Below, one piece after another: positions 11,095-23,744 of a stretch of 64,000 nt of DNA (positions are counted from its first letter, which is position 1; every line of letters begins with the position of its first letter). The position numbers and the translations under genes were made by a program. Below the pieces are notes generated by a model. It was given only the letters and a program-made list of their open reading frames with translations. It searched no databases and had not been told where the DNA came from. The DNA lies in the NCBI GenBank assembly GCA_020631735.1, contig CM036179.1, forward strand, positions 20,079,063 through 20,143,062. The letters are read 5' to 3'. The stretch comes from Saccharum officinarum. Taxonomy: Eukaryota > Streptophyta > Magnoliopsida > Poales > Poaceae.

Positions 11095-13742
11095 TCAATC
11101 GTCACTAGTCCCAGCCCCCTCCTCTGCCTCATAGCCTGCTGTGACCACATCTTCTTGGTCAGATTCAAACTCAATTTCTTCCTCGTCAATATGATCATCC
11201 TTAGGTTCAGGTTCAGAGTATATGTCTTCTTCAATCTCTCTTGGCTGATTCAGTCTTGCACTTCTCCGAAGTAAAGTGACTTCCTCAGCACCACAAGTTT
11301 CTGCAATTAGCTGCCACGTCAGCCCCGTAACAGGATCAACATCATTGATTTGATCCTCTTCTCCACCTTCCACAATCCACCCTTGAGCATATGTTGCTTC
11401 AGTAGCTAGAAGGGGATCCACCTTTTGGTTCTTCTTAGCCTTATCTTTCTTCTGTGCATGGAGAGCATTGAATTGAACAAACACAAGTTGCTCAAGCCTC
11501 TCACAAGTGAGCCTGTTCCTTCTTTTAGTATGAATCTACAAAAATCAGATTGTGAAAGGAGTGTATACAACACAAATTTTGAGAATTTGAAGCTCTTCTT
11601 TATGAATTAGGATTTAGGATGCTTACCCCTTCATGGCAACTCCAATTTCTTTCACAACTTGATGCACTTGAAGTCAAGGATAGAATTCTGATAGCCATCT
11701 TTTGTAGTACTGGTACTTGTGTTCCATAGTTTCCCCACCATTTGGCTGCAAAAAATAGAAACAAAAAAATTAGTGAAACTTGTGCAGCCAGTTACAGCCA
11801 GCAGCAGCAGCAGCAGCAGCCAACAACCAACAAAAAAATTACTAAAACTTGCATACCAAGATTCATGTCAAAGTCCTTACAACCAGCAGCTGCCACTTGT
11901 TTTCCAAAATGACCAACACAGTCTTTGAACCTGTGCACCTCCTCATTCAGTACTTGGGCTTGCTTATCATAATCACCATGGTAGAATGTTTCTACAACTA
12001 TTAAGAAGCCATCCATGACTTCCTCAGATTGAAAGATGGAGTCATCATTGTAGCTATAATAAGGGTTCAAGAAATAAGAAGCCTTGTGAAGAGGACTGTC
12101 CAGCCTATTTTTCATCTTCACATCAATGATTTGCATGATAGAACTATACAACCCTGCTGCCCCAGGAATGTTTCCAATAGCCACCTTGATGTCTCCCTTG
12201 GCCTTAAGGATTTCTCCATAAAGAAATGCCATTGATGGCTTCACATCCCCATCAACCATCCGAAGGACTTTCACCAATGGCTCAAATACCCTCAAGCAAA
12301 GTGCAACAGAACTCCAAAAATTTGGCCTCACCAAGGTGGCTGTGGCTTGCACTCCTTTTGCACTCTTGACATGGCTTATCTTCTCCCACTCTTCACTTTG
12401 AGACATCTTCCTTAGCTGCTCCTTCTTCTCAAACAAACTCTGCAAGGTGAGAAAGTTGGATGCAAATCTAGTCACGCCTGGCCGAACAATCTCTCTTTTC
12501 TTTGTAAACTTCCTCATCAATGCCAAGGTCCTATGGTGTGCATAAATGAAGATTGTCAATGCCTTTGCTTGCTCAATTGTGGTCTTGAACTTCTTCATCT
12601 TTCCCATTGCTTCAAGCATCAAATTGATTGTGTGAGTTGCACATGAAGTCCAAAATATTTGAGGCCTCTCTACAGACAATAAATCCTTTGCTGCCATGTT
12701 GTTTGAAGCATTATCTGTGACTACTTGAACTATATTGTCAGCCCCAACTTTGTCAATGCAGCTGTTCACATACTGAAAAATGAGTTCTCCAGTGTGGGAC
12801 TCGGCTGAAACTTCTTTTGACTCAAGAAAGCTTGTACCACACATATTCATAATGCTTCTTCATTTCTGATCAGTCCAAGCATCTGTCATAATGGAGCAAC
12901 CATTCTTGCTCCATTCTTTCTCATGTGCCTTCAACATCTCCTTTGTATCTTGAACTTCCTCTTGCAGCAGCTTCTCTCTCAACTCATACTGATAAGGCTT
13001 CTTTGCACCCGGCCCAAAGCGACCGGCAGCTTCAATCATTTGATCAAACTCTATATTATTGATTGCATTGAAAGGTACTCCTAAAAAAGTAAAAATTAAT
13101 GCAATTCATGGTTAAAAACTTGGAAGTTAGGCAACAAAAATCAAATACTTGCTGCAAAGGCTGAACTGAAACAAACTTACTGCGAACGTACAACCATCTT
13201 GCCACATATCTCTTGAACCTATGAAGTCTTTCTTTCTTGACATGCTCACTGATATTAAGCTGATGGAGCTTCTTCCCCTTGGCCAACGAACTAGAGTCCA
13301 TAGGCTTTGTGAAGTTGTCCATAGGACCCATCACACGCGATCCTGAGCCTCCAATCTCATCAAGCCCAATTTTTTCTTCCGGTTCTGCATCTGACTCAAC
13401 ATCAATTGTAACAGCATCTCTAACCTCTTGTTCTTTCTCCCTTCTAGCCCTTTTAGCTCTCCCAGACTCTTCAATAGCTTTCCTGCACTTTGATTTGTCC
13501 TCTTCGGTTGCATTGGGGCATGCACGAACATCTCCTTTCTTGCCGCAAATATGCAATTTGAGCCTATAGATTCCTGCCTTCACAACCTTTGGGCACAGCT
13601 TGCACTTGATTACATTAAAATCATTTGGATCAATCAAAAACCCATACTCCCACCCCACATCATCAGAATTTCTCTTAAGGGCAGGGGCACGAGCTAGCTC
13701 TGGCTGGTCCACGGATGCACGAGTCGATCTAGCAGATGACAT
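11095..13742 (-). pseudogene. hAT transposase, four exons, one premature stop
   Basis: A four-exon model fits: 13742-13181, 13080-11857, 11745-11627, 11535-11095. All splice sites are GT/AG and all phases agree, giving 782 codons including the stop. Exon 1 holds a BED-type zinc finger (CKLCPKVV with the later HICGKKGDVRAC). Exon 2 holds the DUF659/RNase H-like part with the two aspartate blocks SIMTDAWTD and VVTDNASNN. Exons 3 and 4 hold the dimerisation domain (WWGNYG, LQKMAIRILSLTSS, CERNWS) and an acidic tail. The family excises and reinserts DNA in the nucleus. The frame is broken by a TGA at 12860-12862, where relatives have arginine, so CGA to TGA is likely. No other inactivating change was seen. 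The ATG at 13742 is chosen because it leads straight into the BED region. Confidence 0.9.
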
Positions 13743-13849
13743 CCTACAAATGGCATGTCATCGACCTTTCAATCAGAGCATAACAGAGCAAGATTGATGC
13801 AATTCATGGTGCTAATTCGAAGTAAATGGAATCAGAGCAAGATTGAATC

Positions 13850-14000
13850 ATAACAGAGCAAGATTGATGCATAACAGAGCATAACAGAGCAAGATTGATG
13901 CATAACAGGGAATCAGAGCAAGATTGAATCAGAGCATAAGCATAACAGAGCAAGATTGAGAGCAAGATTGAAGTACTTAATCGAGCTAATCAGGAACAAC
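13850..14000. repeat. Short tandem repeat upstream of the hAT transposase
   Basis: Units such as CATAACAGAGCAAGATTGATG are repeated about five times just upstream of the transposase start. This is probably promoter or 5' untranslated sequence. Confidence 0.7.
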
Positions 14001-17000
14001 AAGTAAATGGAAGAACGGACAGAGCAGTACCTGGGATTGGGAGGCAGTTCAGTCGGAGGAGGCGTCAAGGCTGGAGCTGCTGCTGCTCGGAGGCGGCGTC
14101 AAGGCTGGAGCTATTACTGCTCTGAGGAGGCATCACGGCTGGAGGAGCTGCTGCTCGGAGGCGGCGTCACGCGCGTAGGACGGAGGTGCGACGCGCGCAG
14201 GACGGAGCCGCGACGCCCGCGCAGCTAGAAGTTGGCCTTGTCGCCGGCGCGCTGGTCGACGCGCGTGCAGAGGAGGGAGCCGCGACGCGAGCGCAACTGC
14301 AGGTCAGCCTCGTCGCCGGCGCGCTAGGACGCGCGTGTGCGAGAGCTGGCGGCGGCGTGCGTACGAGCTGAGCAGAACGGGGAAATTTCCTCTCAACCCT
14401 AGCCTCCGGTACTTGTACCCGGCCCAAAACTTGTCGAGGAGCCCGCCAAGGCGCCAACTCTTCCCCCCTGCTGCTCCCGCCCCGTTCCCTCTTCCTGCCT
14501 CCCGCCCGGTTCCCTTCCCGCCTCCCGCCTGCTGCTCCCGCGCATCGATTTGGGCCGCGGCCATCACCTAAACGCCCGTTTATTCCCGTTCTAGGCGTCC
14601 ATTCCCGTTTCCCTGCCGTCCCGTTTAGCCCGTCTTCAACGTTTATTCCCGTTTTTGACCGTCTAAACGGGAAAGCCGTTTAACTGTCCGCCCAGGCCCT
14701 AAACTTCACGGCACCCTATTGTTTACCGTCTAAACGCGTTTAGACGGCCGTTTAAAACCGTTTAGGAAAACGTTGGTCACAGGTAGCAGTGCCGGAAGAT
14801 CAGACTTGGACAGATCAGCAAGAGCCCCAGGCACAGGAGGTGCCCGAGGAAGATGAACTAGGAGAGGAGTTGCCCGAGTGCGTAAATCACCAGCCTAGCT
14901 CGTTCGAAAGAGGCAAGCCCCAGAGCATTCTAAGTCTCCTACTTTATAAAAGCAATTCTTTATATATGAGTTTTATATATTGTTGCATTAAGTTGTAGGA
15001 GTTGAGTGAAACCGTTGTTGCATTTAGAATTATCCTTGTCCACCTGGATACCTCTTTACCCTGTTAAGTCAGGATCGAATAATTGCTTAGCCTTGCTTAG
15101 ACCGGTAGAAGTCGGGTGATTTCCAGTCACCTGCGAGATATAGGTGAATACCTGGTTATGGTTAGCTATAATTGTTATCATGGAAAGTAACCAAGTGTTG
15201 ATGAATAAAGGGAGACCGGGCGGAGTCTTATAGGGTTTTGGACTATAGTGATTTCGTCTGTGTCGATTAAGGACCGATCGTTGCTCGTCCCTCTTATCAT
15301 GTTGAACGCATGCCTCATATTTAGCTGACTGAATAAAGTACCTTTCGACCGCGAAGCTAGTGACACTATTTGAGCCAGGATAAACTCGGATTGGCAGACT
15401 GGTGCTGAAGGGGGTATGACAGGGACACGAAGAGTGAGCCCAAGGTGCGTCCTGACAGTCGGGCAGTCCCTGGGTAGTGTGATCCATGACTGTTATTCCG
15501 TGGCTACTTGGAAAGTGTCATTGGTGATCTAAGCGACCCTGACAGGGGAAGCGTGGTTTGTGTGAGGAATAAATCACCAGCTGGTTATGAATCGATTCGA
15601 ATCGCCATCGCTCCTGGATAGTGAGCACTTGACTCGAGCTACAACATCGTAGTAACAATGATGGAACCCGGATGGTTATGTGAATGATGTTGGAAATACT
15701 AAACCTGATATGGTAACATTTCATGTTAATGGTTAATCAAGTGATTGCTCTAGCATAGGTGCTCACTTAGACTAATCAGGTATAATTAAGTGGATGCTTA
15801 TAGCTAAATGGTTCATAACTGACAACTTATGCTTTTCGCAAATGAGTCAAGCCAGCCCACTTTATAAAAACCTTGCATCCTCCTTGGTGTCTTTTATTTC
15901 TAGTTTTTGACGGGTAAGTCTAGCTGAGTACCTTCTCGTACTCAGGGCGTTGTTCCCATTATTGTTGCAGATGGTCAGATGTACTATGGTTATTGCGTCA
16001 ACTGTCTGTATCCGGTGATGGGCGACAACTAGGACCAAGGGCAATGGTCACTCCGTTCGTCTTATCTCATGCTTTTGTGGGCTATGACTACCTGCTGGCA
16101 CTGTAACTGAACTAAGTGTGTGTGTAGTTTAAAACTACTTGCTTCCGCTATGTTATTTTGTGTGCGTGTTGTAATAACTTTTTATTCTAAACTCCGATGT
16201 ATTCAACTCTTGTGCAAACTTTCTATAGCATGTGACTGTGGCTGCTAAATCAGTATGATCTTGGTTGTATGTTGGTTGGTTTGAAATCCCTCGTGATTTC
16301 ACGGAATCTCAGGTTGTACGGGCTTAAGTTTGGTAAATTATCTGCCTCGGTGGAATATTTTCTTACTTAATCTCGTATAATCATGTTGATCCGTTACATC
16401 TATGCTGTACCCAAATGTGGGGGATTGCAAAGGACAGACAGTGCTATCACCACCTGTCGCCTACCCATCAATCGTGGAGTACGAGGCAAACGAAGGTAGC
16501 CTTTAGCCTAGACACCACGTCTACACTAACGACTACTACTCTAGTATTGCGCAGGGTTATCAATCTTTATCAGGGCCCTATACTAGAGCATCCACCATAG
16601 GGACGGACGACGAACCCATAAACAATAATATGCAAGGCTTAACTAATCAAAGACTTATTACCAAAGGAAACAGAACACTCACTTGGAGGAATGATCCATT
16701 GTGGCATAGGTGTTTGTCAGGTACAAGCTTGGGGAGACAACGACAAGCCCGACACTTCCCCGATCTCTCCTTCACATCTCCCCCTATTACAACTCTAGAT
16801 AGCTAGCTAAGGCCTAAGCCTTGTAGCTCAAGTGTGGTAGCTCTTTCTCCCTTGGAATGCTGTTATAAGTGAGGGAGTGAGGCCCTCTACTTATAGGTGG
16901 GAGAGGGGGATGATTCCATGGCATATTCTCCTCATTAACTCCCCCAAACCAACCTCAAACTAGCATCTATGTTTAGTGTATCAGGCAATACACCCTGTAA

Positions 17001-17464
17001 CTGCCTTTAGGGTGTTGGCACGGGCCATCTAGAGAAGGTTGGGCCCGAGCAGAGCCAGCAGGGGCATGGACGCACCTAGGGCATGGCTGCCCCTAGGCTG
17101 GGTCTCCTTGACTCTAGTTTCATCTTGTGGGCCTCTTTGATCTTCTAGAGTGGGTCTGTGTAGGTAATGTGCTGATTGGTGGTGTTTGGATTTGGGCTTT
17201 GGCCTTTTTCTCCCCTCTTGGCTGGGCCCTGATTGGCCTGGTTGTGGGCCTTCCCCTCTGGGCTCATGTCAGGTGTTATATTATAGTATCTTTTGTACAC
17301 TTTTTGGCATATTTCTTGTATTATCCCGACATGTCCTCTTGCAAGTGATGAATCACCAAAACTTGTGGAACTTTGTTAGTTATAAGCCCTATATCTAAGT
17401 TTGGTGCTTGTTTTATGTAAGAGTTGGCGGTTAAAAGTGTGAGCTAAGAACCGCCAACAATGCC

Positions 17465-17690
17465 CACAACATAGGGAAGGTAGTTGGCGATTGGGAAGAA
17501 CTAAGGAATAAATTATGTCTTGCGTTCTTCCTTATATCCCGAATTACTGCACTACGACAAGAGATACTCAACTTCCAACAAAAAGAGAAGCAATCCATAG
17601 GTGCAGCTTGGGACAGATTCTCAATTTTAACGAGATCTAGCCTAGACTTGTCTATACCAACCATGTGCTTTTGCAACATTTCTAGTTAGG
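17465..17690 (+). pseudogene. gag: Athila gag, continuation
   Basis: This stretch continues the gag frame interrupted at 7813. It encodes GKVVGDWEELRNKLC, then an FFLISRITALRQEILNFQQ block and GAAWDRF, all typical of the Athila capsid region. The frame runs clean for about 75 codons and ends at a TAG near 17688. After that the recognisable block AAGGSFTH appears in a shifted frame at about 17725. Confidence 0.75.
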
Positions 17691-17952
17691 GCTTAGCAAG
17701 GAATCTACCCTACATCTCGATATAGCTGCCGGAGGTTCATTTACCCATAAACCATAGCGGAAGGAGAAGCTCTCCTAGAGTGCATTCTAGAGAACACACC
17801 CCTGCTAGAACCCCTCCATGTAGAGCCCGAGCTGAGCCATGAGAAAGTCCCTTCAACTGGGGTCAAACCCATAACACCCTTAGAGAGACCCTCGCCCGAA
17901 CCAGAAGTTCCGGAGGAAGGTTTCCAACCTTCAGACTTTCCATACTTCAAGG

Positions 17953-18750
17953 ATGAATTTTTTTGAAGATTTTAGAAATACCTCGAATTATACATACCAA
18001 AGGAGGCCACTAGTCCCTGTCATTCCTTGCGATCCCTTGGACAAAGAACTTTTTAGGGAATCTATCAAGGAATTGACCGCAATTATGAGTAGCGAATGGG
18101 TAGACGAGGGAGAGCTTTCTTCTGAAGAAATTCAGATTTGTGCCCCCTCCCGACCTATCCACTATAAAATCCAAGGGAACTGAGTGGATATGTTGTACAA
18201 TCCAACTGTAGGAGCAAACCTCATGTCAAAATCCTTTGCACTCACGTGTTTGGGTGAAGAACCTCATGCCCCAATAGTCAAGTCCTTTAGAATTGCCCCT
18301 CAATCCAGCCTAAAAGGACTTGGGATTCTACACAACATAACCCTCCACCACGGCAATGTTGAAATGGCTCTTGATTTCCATGTCTTTGACATCGCTGATT
18401 TTGACATTTTGATAGGGCATCCCCTAGAAAAACTCTTCTTAGACCCACCAAAAATAGAGGATCTGGACATAAAGCTAGGGAGAGACACCTTTACCATTCC
18501 TATCACTCAAGCCAAAAACTCGATGGCAGAATCTCTCCCCTATCCTAACTTGTCCAAGGAAGTTATGTCGGTTTTACCCTTTGATTCTCCTAAGTCATCC
18601 TTAGAAAAGGATGCAAAACTCTTCATAGAAGAAGAAGGCGACTTTGGAGAAACCATAGACCTTCCTCAAGAGGAAGCACTGACATGACCTCCGGTTGAGC
18701 TAAAACCTCTACCTGCTGGCTTAGCTATGCTTTCCTAAATGGTGATAAAG
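17953..18750 (+). pseudogene. pol: Athila protease region
   Basis: One frame runs from 17953 through a TGA at 18181 and a TGA at 18685 to about 18735. It covers the gag-pol linker and the aspartic protease region. The blocks NPTVGANLMSKSFA and FDILIGHPLEKLF correspond to the protease flap side and the C-terminal ILGRP-type motif. The usual catalytic DxGA/S triplet is replaced by NPTVGAN, so this protease lacks the catalytic aspartate or belongs to a derivative family. Both TGA codons are compatible with CGA to TGA decay. Confidence 0.65.
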
Positions 18751-19640
18751 AAACTCCTGTAATCATTAGTGATAAGCTTTCTGATGAGGAGACGTCCAAA
18801 CTCATCGCTATTTTAGAAAAACATAGGTCAGTCTTTGGGTATTCTTTGCAAGATCTCAAGGGGATTAGCTCAACTCTTTGCACCCATCGCATACTGATAG
18901 ACCCTTCGAGTACACCACCTCAAGAGCCTTAGTGTAGGCTAAATAATGCGATGTGGGAAGTCGTGAAGAAGGAAGTTCTCAAACTTTTTCATGACAAGAT
19001 AATCTATCCCATACCACATAGTGACTGGGTTAGTCGTGTCCAAGTGGTTCCTAAGAAAGGAGGCATGATGGTCGTTAAAATAATAAAAATGAAGTAATCC
19101 CACAATGAACCGTCACGGGGTGGAGAATGTGTATTGATTACCAAAAACTCAACGCGGCAACAAAGAAAGACCACTTCCCACTGCCTTTCATTGATGAAAT
19201 GCTAGAACGGTTGGTGAAGCATTCTTTCTTCTATTTCCTTGATGGGTATTCCGGATATCATCAGATTCCCATCCACCCCGATGATCAGAGCAAGACGACA
19301 TTTATATGCCTGTATATAACATATACGCTTATCACAGAATGTCATTCGGATTGTGTAATGCACCCACATCATTTCAATGGTGCATGATGTCTATTTTATT
19401 AGACATGATAGAGAAAATCATAGAGGTTTTCTTGGATGATTTTTCAGTCTATGGCAAAACCTTTGACCACTATCTGGAAAATCTAGACAAAGTTTTGCAG
19501 AGATGCCAAGAAAAGGACCTGTTATTTAACTGGGAAAAGTGCCACTTCATGGTCCGTGAAGGCATCGTTCTTGGGCACCTTGTGTCCAAGAGGAGGATTA
19601 TGGTAGATAAGGCCAAGATAGTAGTCATTGAGCAACTACC
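18751..19640 (+). pseudogene. pol: Athila reverse transcriptase
   Basis: Recognisable blocks in order are SDEETSKLIAILEKH, CIDYQKLNAATKKDHFPLPF, FLDGYSGYHQIPIHPDDQSK, MSFGLCNAPTSFQ and VFLDDFSVYGKTF. The last contains the metal-binding DD pair (FLDD in place of YxDD, usual for this lineage). The frame is interrupted near 19097 (TAA), shifts near 19300 between the DDQSKTTF and the YAYHRMSFG blocks, and shifts again near 19640. The enzyme would copy element RNA to DNA inside the particle; this copy cannot. Confidence 0.85.
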
Positions 19641-19646
19641 GCCCTC

Positions 19647-20400
19647 GTGAATGTAAAAGAAATCCGCAGCCTCCTAGGTCATGCAGGGTTCTATAGGCGG
19701 TTTATCAAAGATTTTTCACAAATTGCTAGACCCCTCATGAACCTGTTAGCTAAGGATGCACCTTTTGAGTTCATATATGAGTGTTTAGACACTTTCCACA
19801 CTCTCAAGAAAGCACTCATCTCAGCACCAATCATCCAACCATCCGATTGGTCGTTGCCATTTGAGATTATGTGTGATGCTAGTGACTATGCTGTTGGTGC
19901 GGTCCTTGGCCAAACCAAAGTTAAGAAGCATCACACAATCACATACGCTAGCAAAATGTTGTAAGGAGCATGGCTTAACTACGCTACCACAGAAAAAGAG
20001 CTCTTAGCAGTCGTTTTTGCTATCGACAAGTTTAGGTCTTAGTAGGTGCAAAAGTTATTGTTTATACCGATCATGCTGCACTTAAATATTTGCTCACTAA
20101 GAAAGACGCTAAACCTAGATTACTAAGATGGGTTCTCTTACTCCAAGAATTTGACCTTGAAATAAAAGATAAAAAGAGAGTAGAGAACACTGTCGCCAAT
20201 CATCTATCGCGTTTGCATGTCACTAACATGCAGGAACTTCCAATAAATGACTTCCTACGTGATGACATGCTACTCAAGGTGACGGACTCAAACCCATGGT
20301 ACACAAACATCATGAACTTTATGGTTTTAGGATACGTACCACCGGGCAAAAACAAAAGGAAGCTACAAGCAGAAAGCAGACATCACCTTTAGGATGACCC
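19647..20400 (+). pseudogene. pol: Athila RT thumb and RNase H
   Basis: Two adjacent frames carry SLLGHAGFYRRFIKDFSQIA (RT thumb), then [56 protein letters not shown], and [14 protein letters not shown]. These are the RNase H blocks of gypsy elements, with the D (CDASD), E (TEKE) and D (YTDH) residues visible and the last D replaced by N (VANHLS, usually VADHLS). A stop and frame change fall near 19963-20045. Confidence 0.8.
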
Positions 20401-20856
20401 ATACCTATACAGGCTATGCTCTAACAACCTGTTGAGGAGATGTGTACCCATGGTGGAAGGATTGTAAATCATCGAGAAATGCCATGCAACACCATACGGA
20501 GGCCATTACGAAGTATTCCACACACAAGCCAAAATCTAGCAATGTGGGTTCTTCTGGCCAACGATGTACGAAGACACCAAGGAGTGCCAAAAATGCCAGC
20601 TACAAAGTGGCATCATAGCTCGCAATGCAATGCCCCTCCACTACAACCTACAAGTTGAGATCTTCGATGTCTGGGGCATTGACTTCATGGGGCCATTCCA
20701 AAAGTCCTATGATAGCGACTACATCCTTATCGCCGTTGACAACCTATCAAAATGGGTGGAAGCCCTATCATGCAGAGTTGCTGACGCTAGACATGCAAGG
20801 AAGATGTTTCATGAAGTGATCTTCTCTCTCTTTGGAACACCACAAATTGTGATAAG
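20401..20856 (+). pseudogene. pol: Athila integrase, N-terminal half
   Basis: The zinc-binding region is decayed, with its pieces in more than one frame (GGH, then CQKC at about 20585). The catalytic core is clear: VWGIDFMGPF holds the first catalytic aspartate, and KWVEALSCRVADARHA follows. The frame is cut at VIS by LTR C2, exactly before the second catalytic aspartate, which lies at 37719 in the continuation. The integrase would insert element cDNA into the host genome. Confidence 0.85.
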
Positions 20857-23744
20857 TGTAACACCCTAGGTGTTGAGCATTGCATTAGCATTCCAAATCA
20901 TGAGTATGAGCATCATTTGCATTCATAATCACATGTAATGTGAGTATGACCTTGAAATGAAACATGTGAAACATTACTTTGAAACATGAATGTTGCGTGT
21001 GCTTGTTTAGATTGATTTTTCCCTAATTATGCTTGTTAGGCTAGTAAAACATGTTTGGTTATAATTGTAAATCATTTAGAATTATTTAGCATAATTTTTG
21101 GGGCAAGTTTGGTATTCAAAATTTCCTCAAATTTTGCTTTTAAAATATTCTAGAAAAATGGGTTTTTATTTGAAAAATGGACTTTGAATCCTTAATTCAA
21201 AATCTGTTTGGAATTTCAAAATGTGCCCTAAAGCAATGTTGCAGAGAATTAAATTTTGAACAAACTTTTGAAAATGCCTTTTTCTACCTCAAAATTTGAA
21301 TTTGAGACTGTTTTAGAAAATCTAGAATTGAAATTAGAAAAGAAAAACATTTTTTCTTGTTTATCAGGCCGCCGCCTCACTTCTGGCCTATCAGCCAAAG
21401 CAGGCCCAACACTCTCCCTGCGTCCGCTTCTGCTCCCGCGCCTCGCCTCGGCCCACCCTGCTCTCCCGCGGCCCAGACCCATGCTACGCGCTGCCTCCTT
21501 CTCATGGGCGCGGACACGCCACTCTGACCACGCGCAGACGCTCGACGCCGCGTGGCGGCTGCATGCCGACGCCGCTCACCGCGTGGACACCGATGGCCCC
21601 CGCACGCTTGACCTCAAGCCACAGCGCCTGCGCCCCTGCCTCCATTCCATCCCCATCTCGCTCGCTCCCTGTTTCCATTTGGAGAACCCGAGCGGGAGCC
21701 GAGCGCAGCGCCACGCTCCGCCACCGCGTTCCACCGCTGGTGAACCGCCTTCACCCGATTGCATGCACGCCATGCTCCGCCACCTCCCCCTCTTCCCCAA
21801 ACAAGCAACCGCACCACCGTTTTCACAGTGGTAAGGCTCAATCGAGCATTCCTGCGCGCACCACCATGGCCGAAGCCGCCGAGCTCATGCTCCGCCCGCC
21901 GGCACCCTCGCTCCTCCTCTATCCCCTTGAGCCGCCTTCCCGTGTTCGCCATTTTCTCGCGGACCCCGTGTGCGCTCCATCTCGCCCGGTCATGGCCGGC
22001 AATGGCCGTCGGCCGCTAGCGGCTATCGTGATACCGGAAACGCCGGCATGGCATGCCCGTTTCCCCCCTCGGCTTTCTCTGGGCCAGGCTGGCCGTGGGC
22101 TGAAGCCCGAGTCAGGCCGCCTCGCTCCTCCCCGCTCGGTCGCTCAGGCTGAAAATGGCCGTGGGCCTGGTTGTTTCCGTGGGCCGACGCAGTAGCAGAA
22201 AGGAAAAAAAGTTCTGTTTTTATTTATTATTTGGGAAGAAAAATACTTTGGAAAAATATTTGTGTACTCATTTGTGCTCCAAAAATGGTGAAATAAATTG
22301 TATTGTGATCCTTATGACTAGATCTAGGGTTTAAAAATATTGCATGTCAGTTTTGTGGTACTTTTCTGTGGAGGTTTATTTAATTCTTGTATGTGTTGTT
22401 ATATTAGAAAACGTGTAATAAATCATAGAAAGCTTAGAAAAATATGATTCCAAGTTTTTTACTTTTCTTGTGTAATGTAATTTCTAGGAAAAATATATGT
22501 CATGCATGTTCTATAGAAAAATTATGATGTGTAGCTCTGGTGCCTTTAATTGATGATTTTTGTTATTTTGATAGAGAGCAAAAATTGTATAAAACATGCT
22601 TATGATAATTTTTGGACCATGATTGTTTACTGTATAGAGCATAGGAAAAATATTAAATCTATTGTTTGATACTTTTCATAGTACTAAGTATTTTCATGCT
22701 TATTTTTATGCTATAGCTTGTCATTTTTTATAGGTTGTTTTACTTATCCAAATCCTATGGGAAGTTTAGGGTATGCTACATGGAGGAGCACTATGCTACT
22801 GTAATTTTTGTAGATTTTTCTAGGCACCAGAAATATATGTTGCTGTGTAACCCTAGTTTAAATAAGAGATAAAATGTTATTCTTTATGAGTAATTAGTTT
22901 AATAATGAGAGTTTGGTGTATCTTTGAAGCACCCAAATACCTTTCTAGTGTTACTTGATAAGTTAATGTGGTTGTACTAGTAAAGTATAGTAGCACTTAT
23001 GTTAGGGTTATGTGTTAAATAGTGTAAAAGTAACGGAAAAGGGGTGATGAAAGAGAATGCAGTAGATGACATGTTCTATTAGTAACTGAGTGGAGGATGC
23101 TGACTACCTTGTAGAGATATTTTGTCTCAAGTTTATACCATAAGTCTCAATGTGTTCATCTGCATATCATGTCATCATGATCATAGCATATCCCCACATC
23201 CGATGCACCGTTTGCATATTTACTTATATCATTGCATCATACAGGATCGCAGGTGGAGTCGCCAGTAGCAGTATAGGAAGAGCAGATTGGGATATATCCG
23301 CAAGAAATCTAGGCACAGGAGGTGCCCGAGGAAGAGGAGCAAGGAGAGGACTTGCCCGAGTGCATGGATCACTAGCCTAGTTCGTTTGAGCGAGGCAAGC
23401 CCCGGAGCATTCTAAATCTCCTAATTTATAAAAGCAATTCTTTATATATGAGTTATATATTGTTGCATTAAGTTATAGGAGTTGAGTGGAACCATTGTTG
23501 CATTTATTACTATCCTTGCCCACCTGGTTACATGTTTACCCTGTTAGGTCAGGATCGAATAACTGCTTAGCCTTGCTTAGACCGGTAGCGATCGGTGATT
23601 TTCGGTCACCTACATTGATAGGTGGTTACTGAGAGAATTTAGCTATAAAAAGCATGATATCCAAGAATTAACCACGTGTTGATGGATAACTGGAGACTGA
23701 ACGGAAAATTTGGAAGCAACCAGATAAGGTTCTGGGGTGCTGTT

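Larger units (their letters stand above)
10497..14775 (-). mobile_element. hAT-superfamily DNA transposon, nearly complete
   Basis: The 18-bp ends CCACGTTTTCCTAGACGG (left) and CAACGTTTTCCTAAACGG (right, reverse complement) match at 16 positions. The flanks carry a perfect 8-bp duplication GTCACAGG (10489-10496 and 14776-14783), as expected for hAT. The insertion is absent at the matching point of C2 (about 23260). Many CGTTTA/TAAACGG motifs crowd both ends, most densely at 14570-14770, as is usual for hAT subterminal regions. It encodes one transposase on the minus strand. Confidence 0.95.
8095..16398 (+). mobile_element. Family C solo LTR (C1), about 4 kb, with a hAT insertion
   Basis: It begins TGTAACACCCCTGAGTGTTA and ends ...TTGATCCGTTACA, with TGTAAC/GTTACA as terminal inverted repeat. 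It is flanked by a perfect 5-bp duplication TCTAT (8090-8094 and 16399-16403). Without the hAT element it is about 4.0 kb and collinear with C2. There is no repeated terminal segment, primer site or pol, so it is a solo LTR and not a full element. It contains a GC-rich island (about 8580-9420), which explains the overlapping open frames there. The rest is AT-rich and non-coding. Confidence 0.85.
7814..17459 (-). mobile_element. Solo LTR of an Athila-type family, reverse orientation, with nested insertions
   Basis: The minus strand reads TGTTGGCGGTTCTTAGC... from 17459 and ends ...AAATATCAACA at 7814. The two halves (7814-8094 and 16399-17459, about 1.34 kb together) match the Athila 5' LTR across its length but in opposite orientation. 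The flanks ACGCC (7809-7813) and ATGCC (17460-17464) form a 5-bp target duplication with one C/T difference. Removing it rejoins the gag frame, which shows that this is an insertion into the element and not its own LTR. Confidence 0.85.

Noticed and set aside
7814..17459. Reverse-oriented LTR taken as the 5' LTR of the pol genes at 17.9-20.9 kb
   Set aside because: Its orientation is opposite to pol, it carries its own target duplication, and its removal restores the gag frame.
21256..22195. ORFs of 192 and 210 codons
   Set aside because: Same reason: GC-rich island of LTR C2, no motif, no resemblance to the products from C1.
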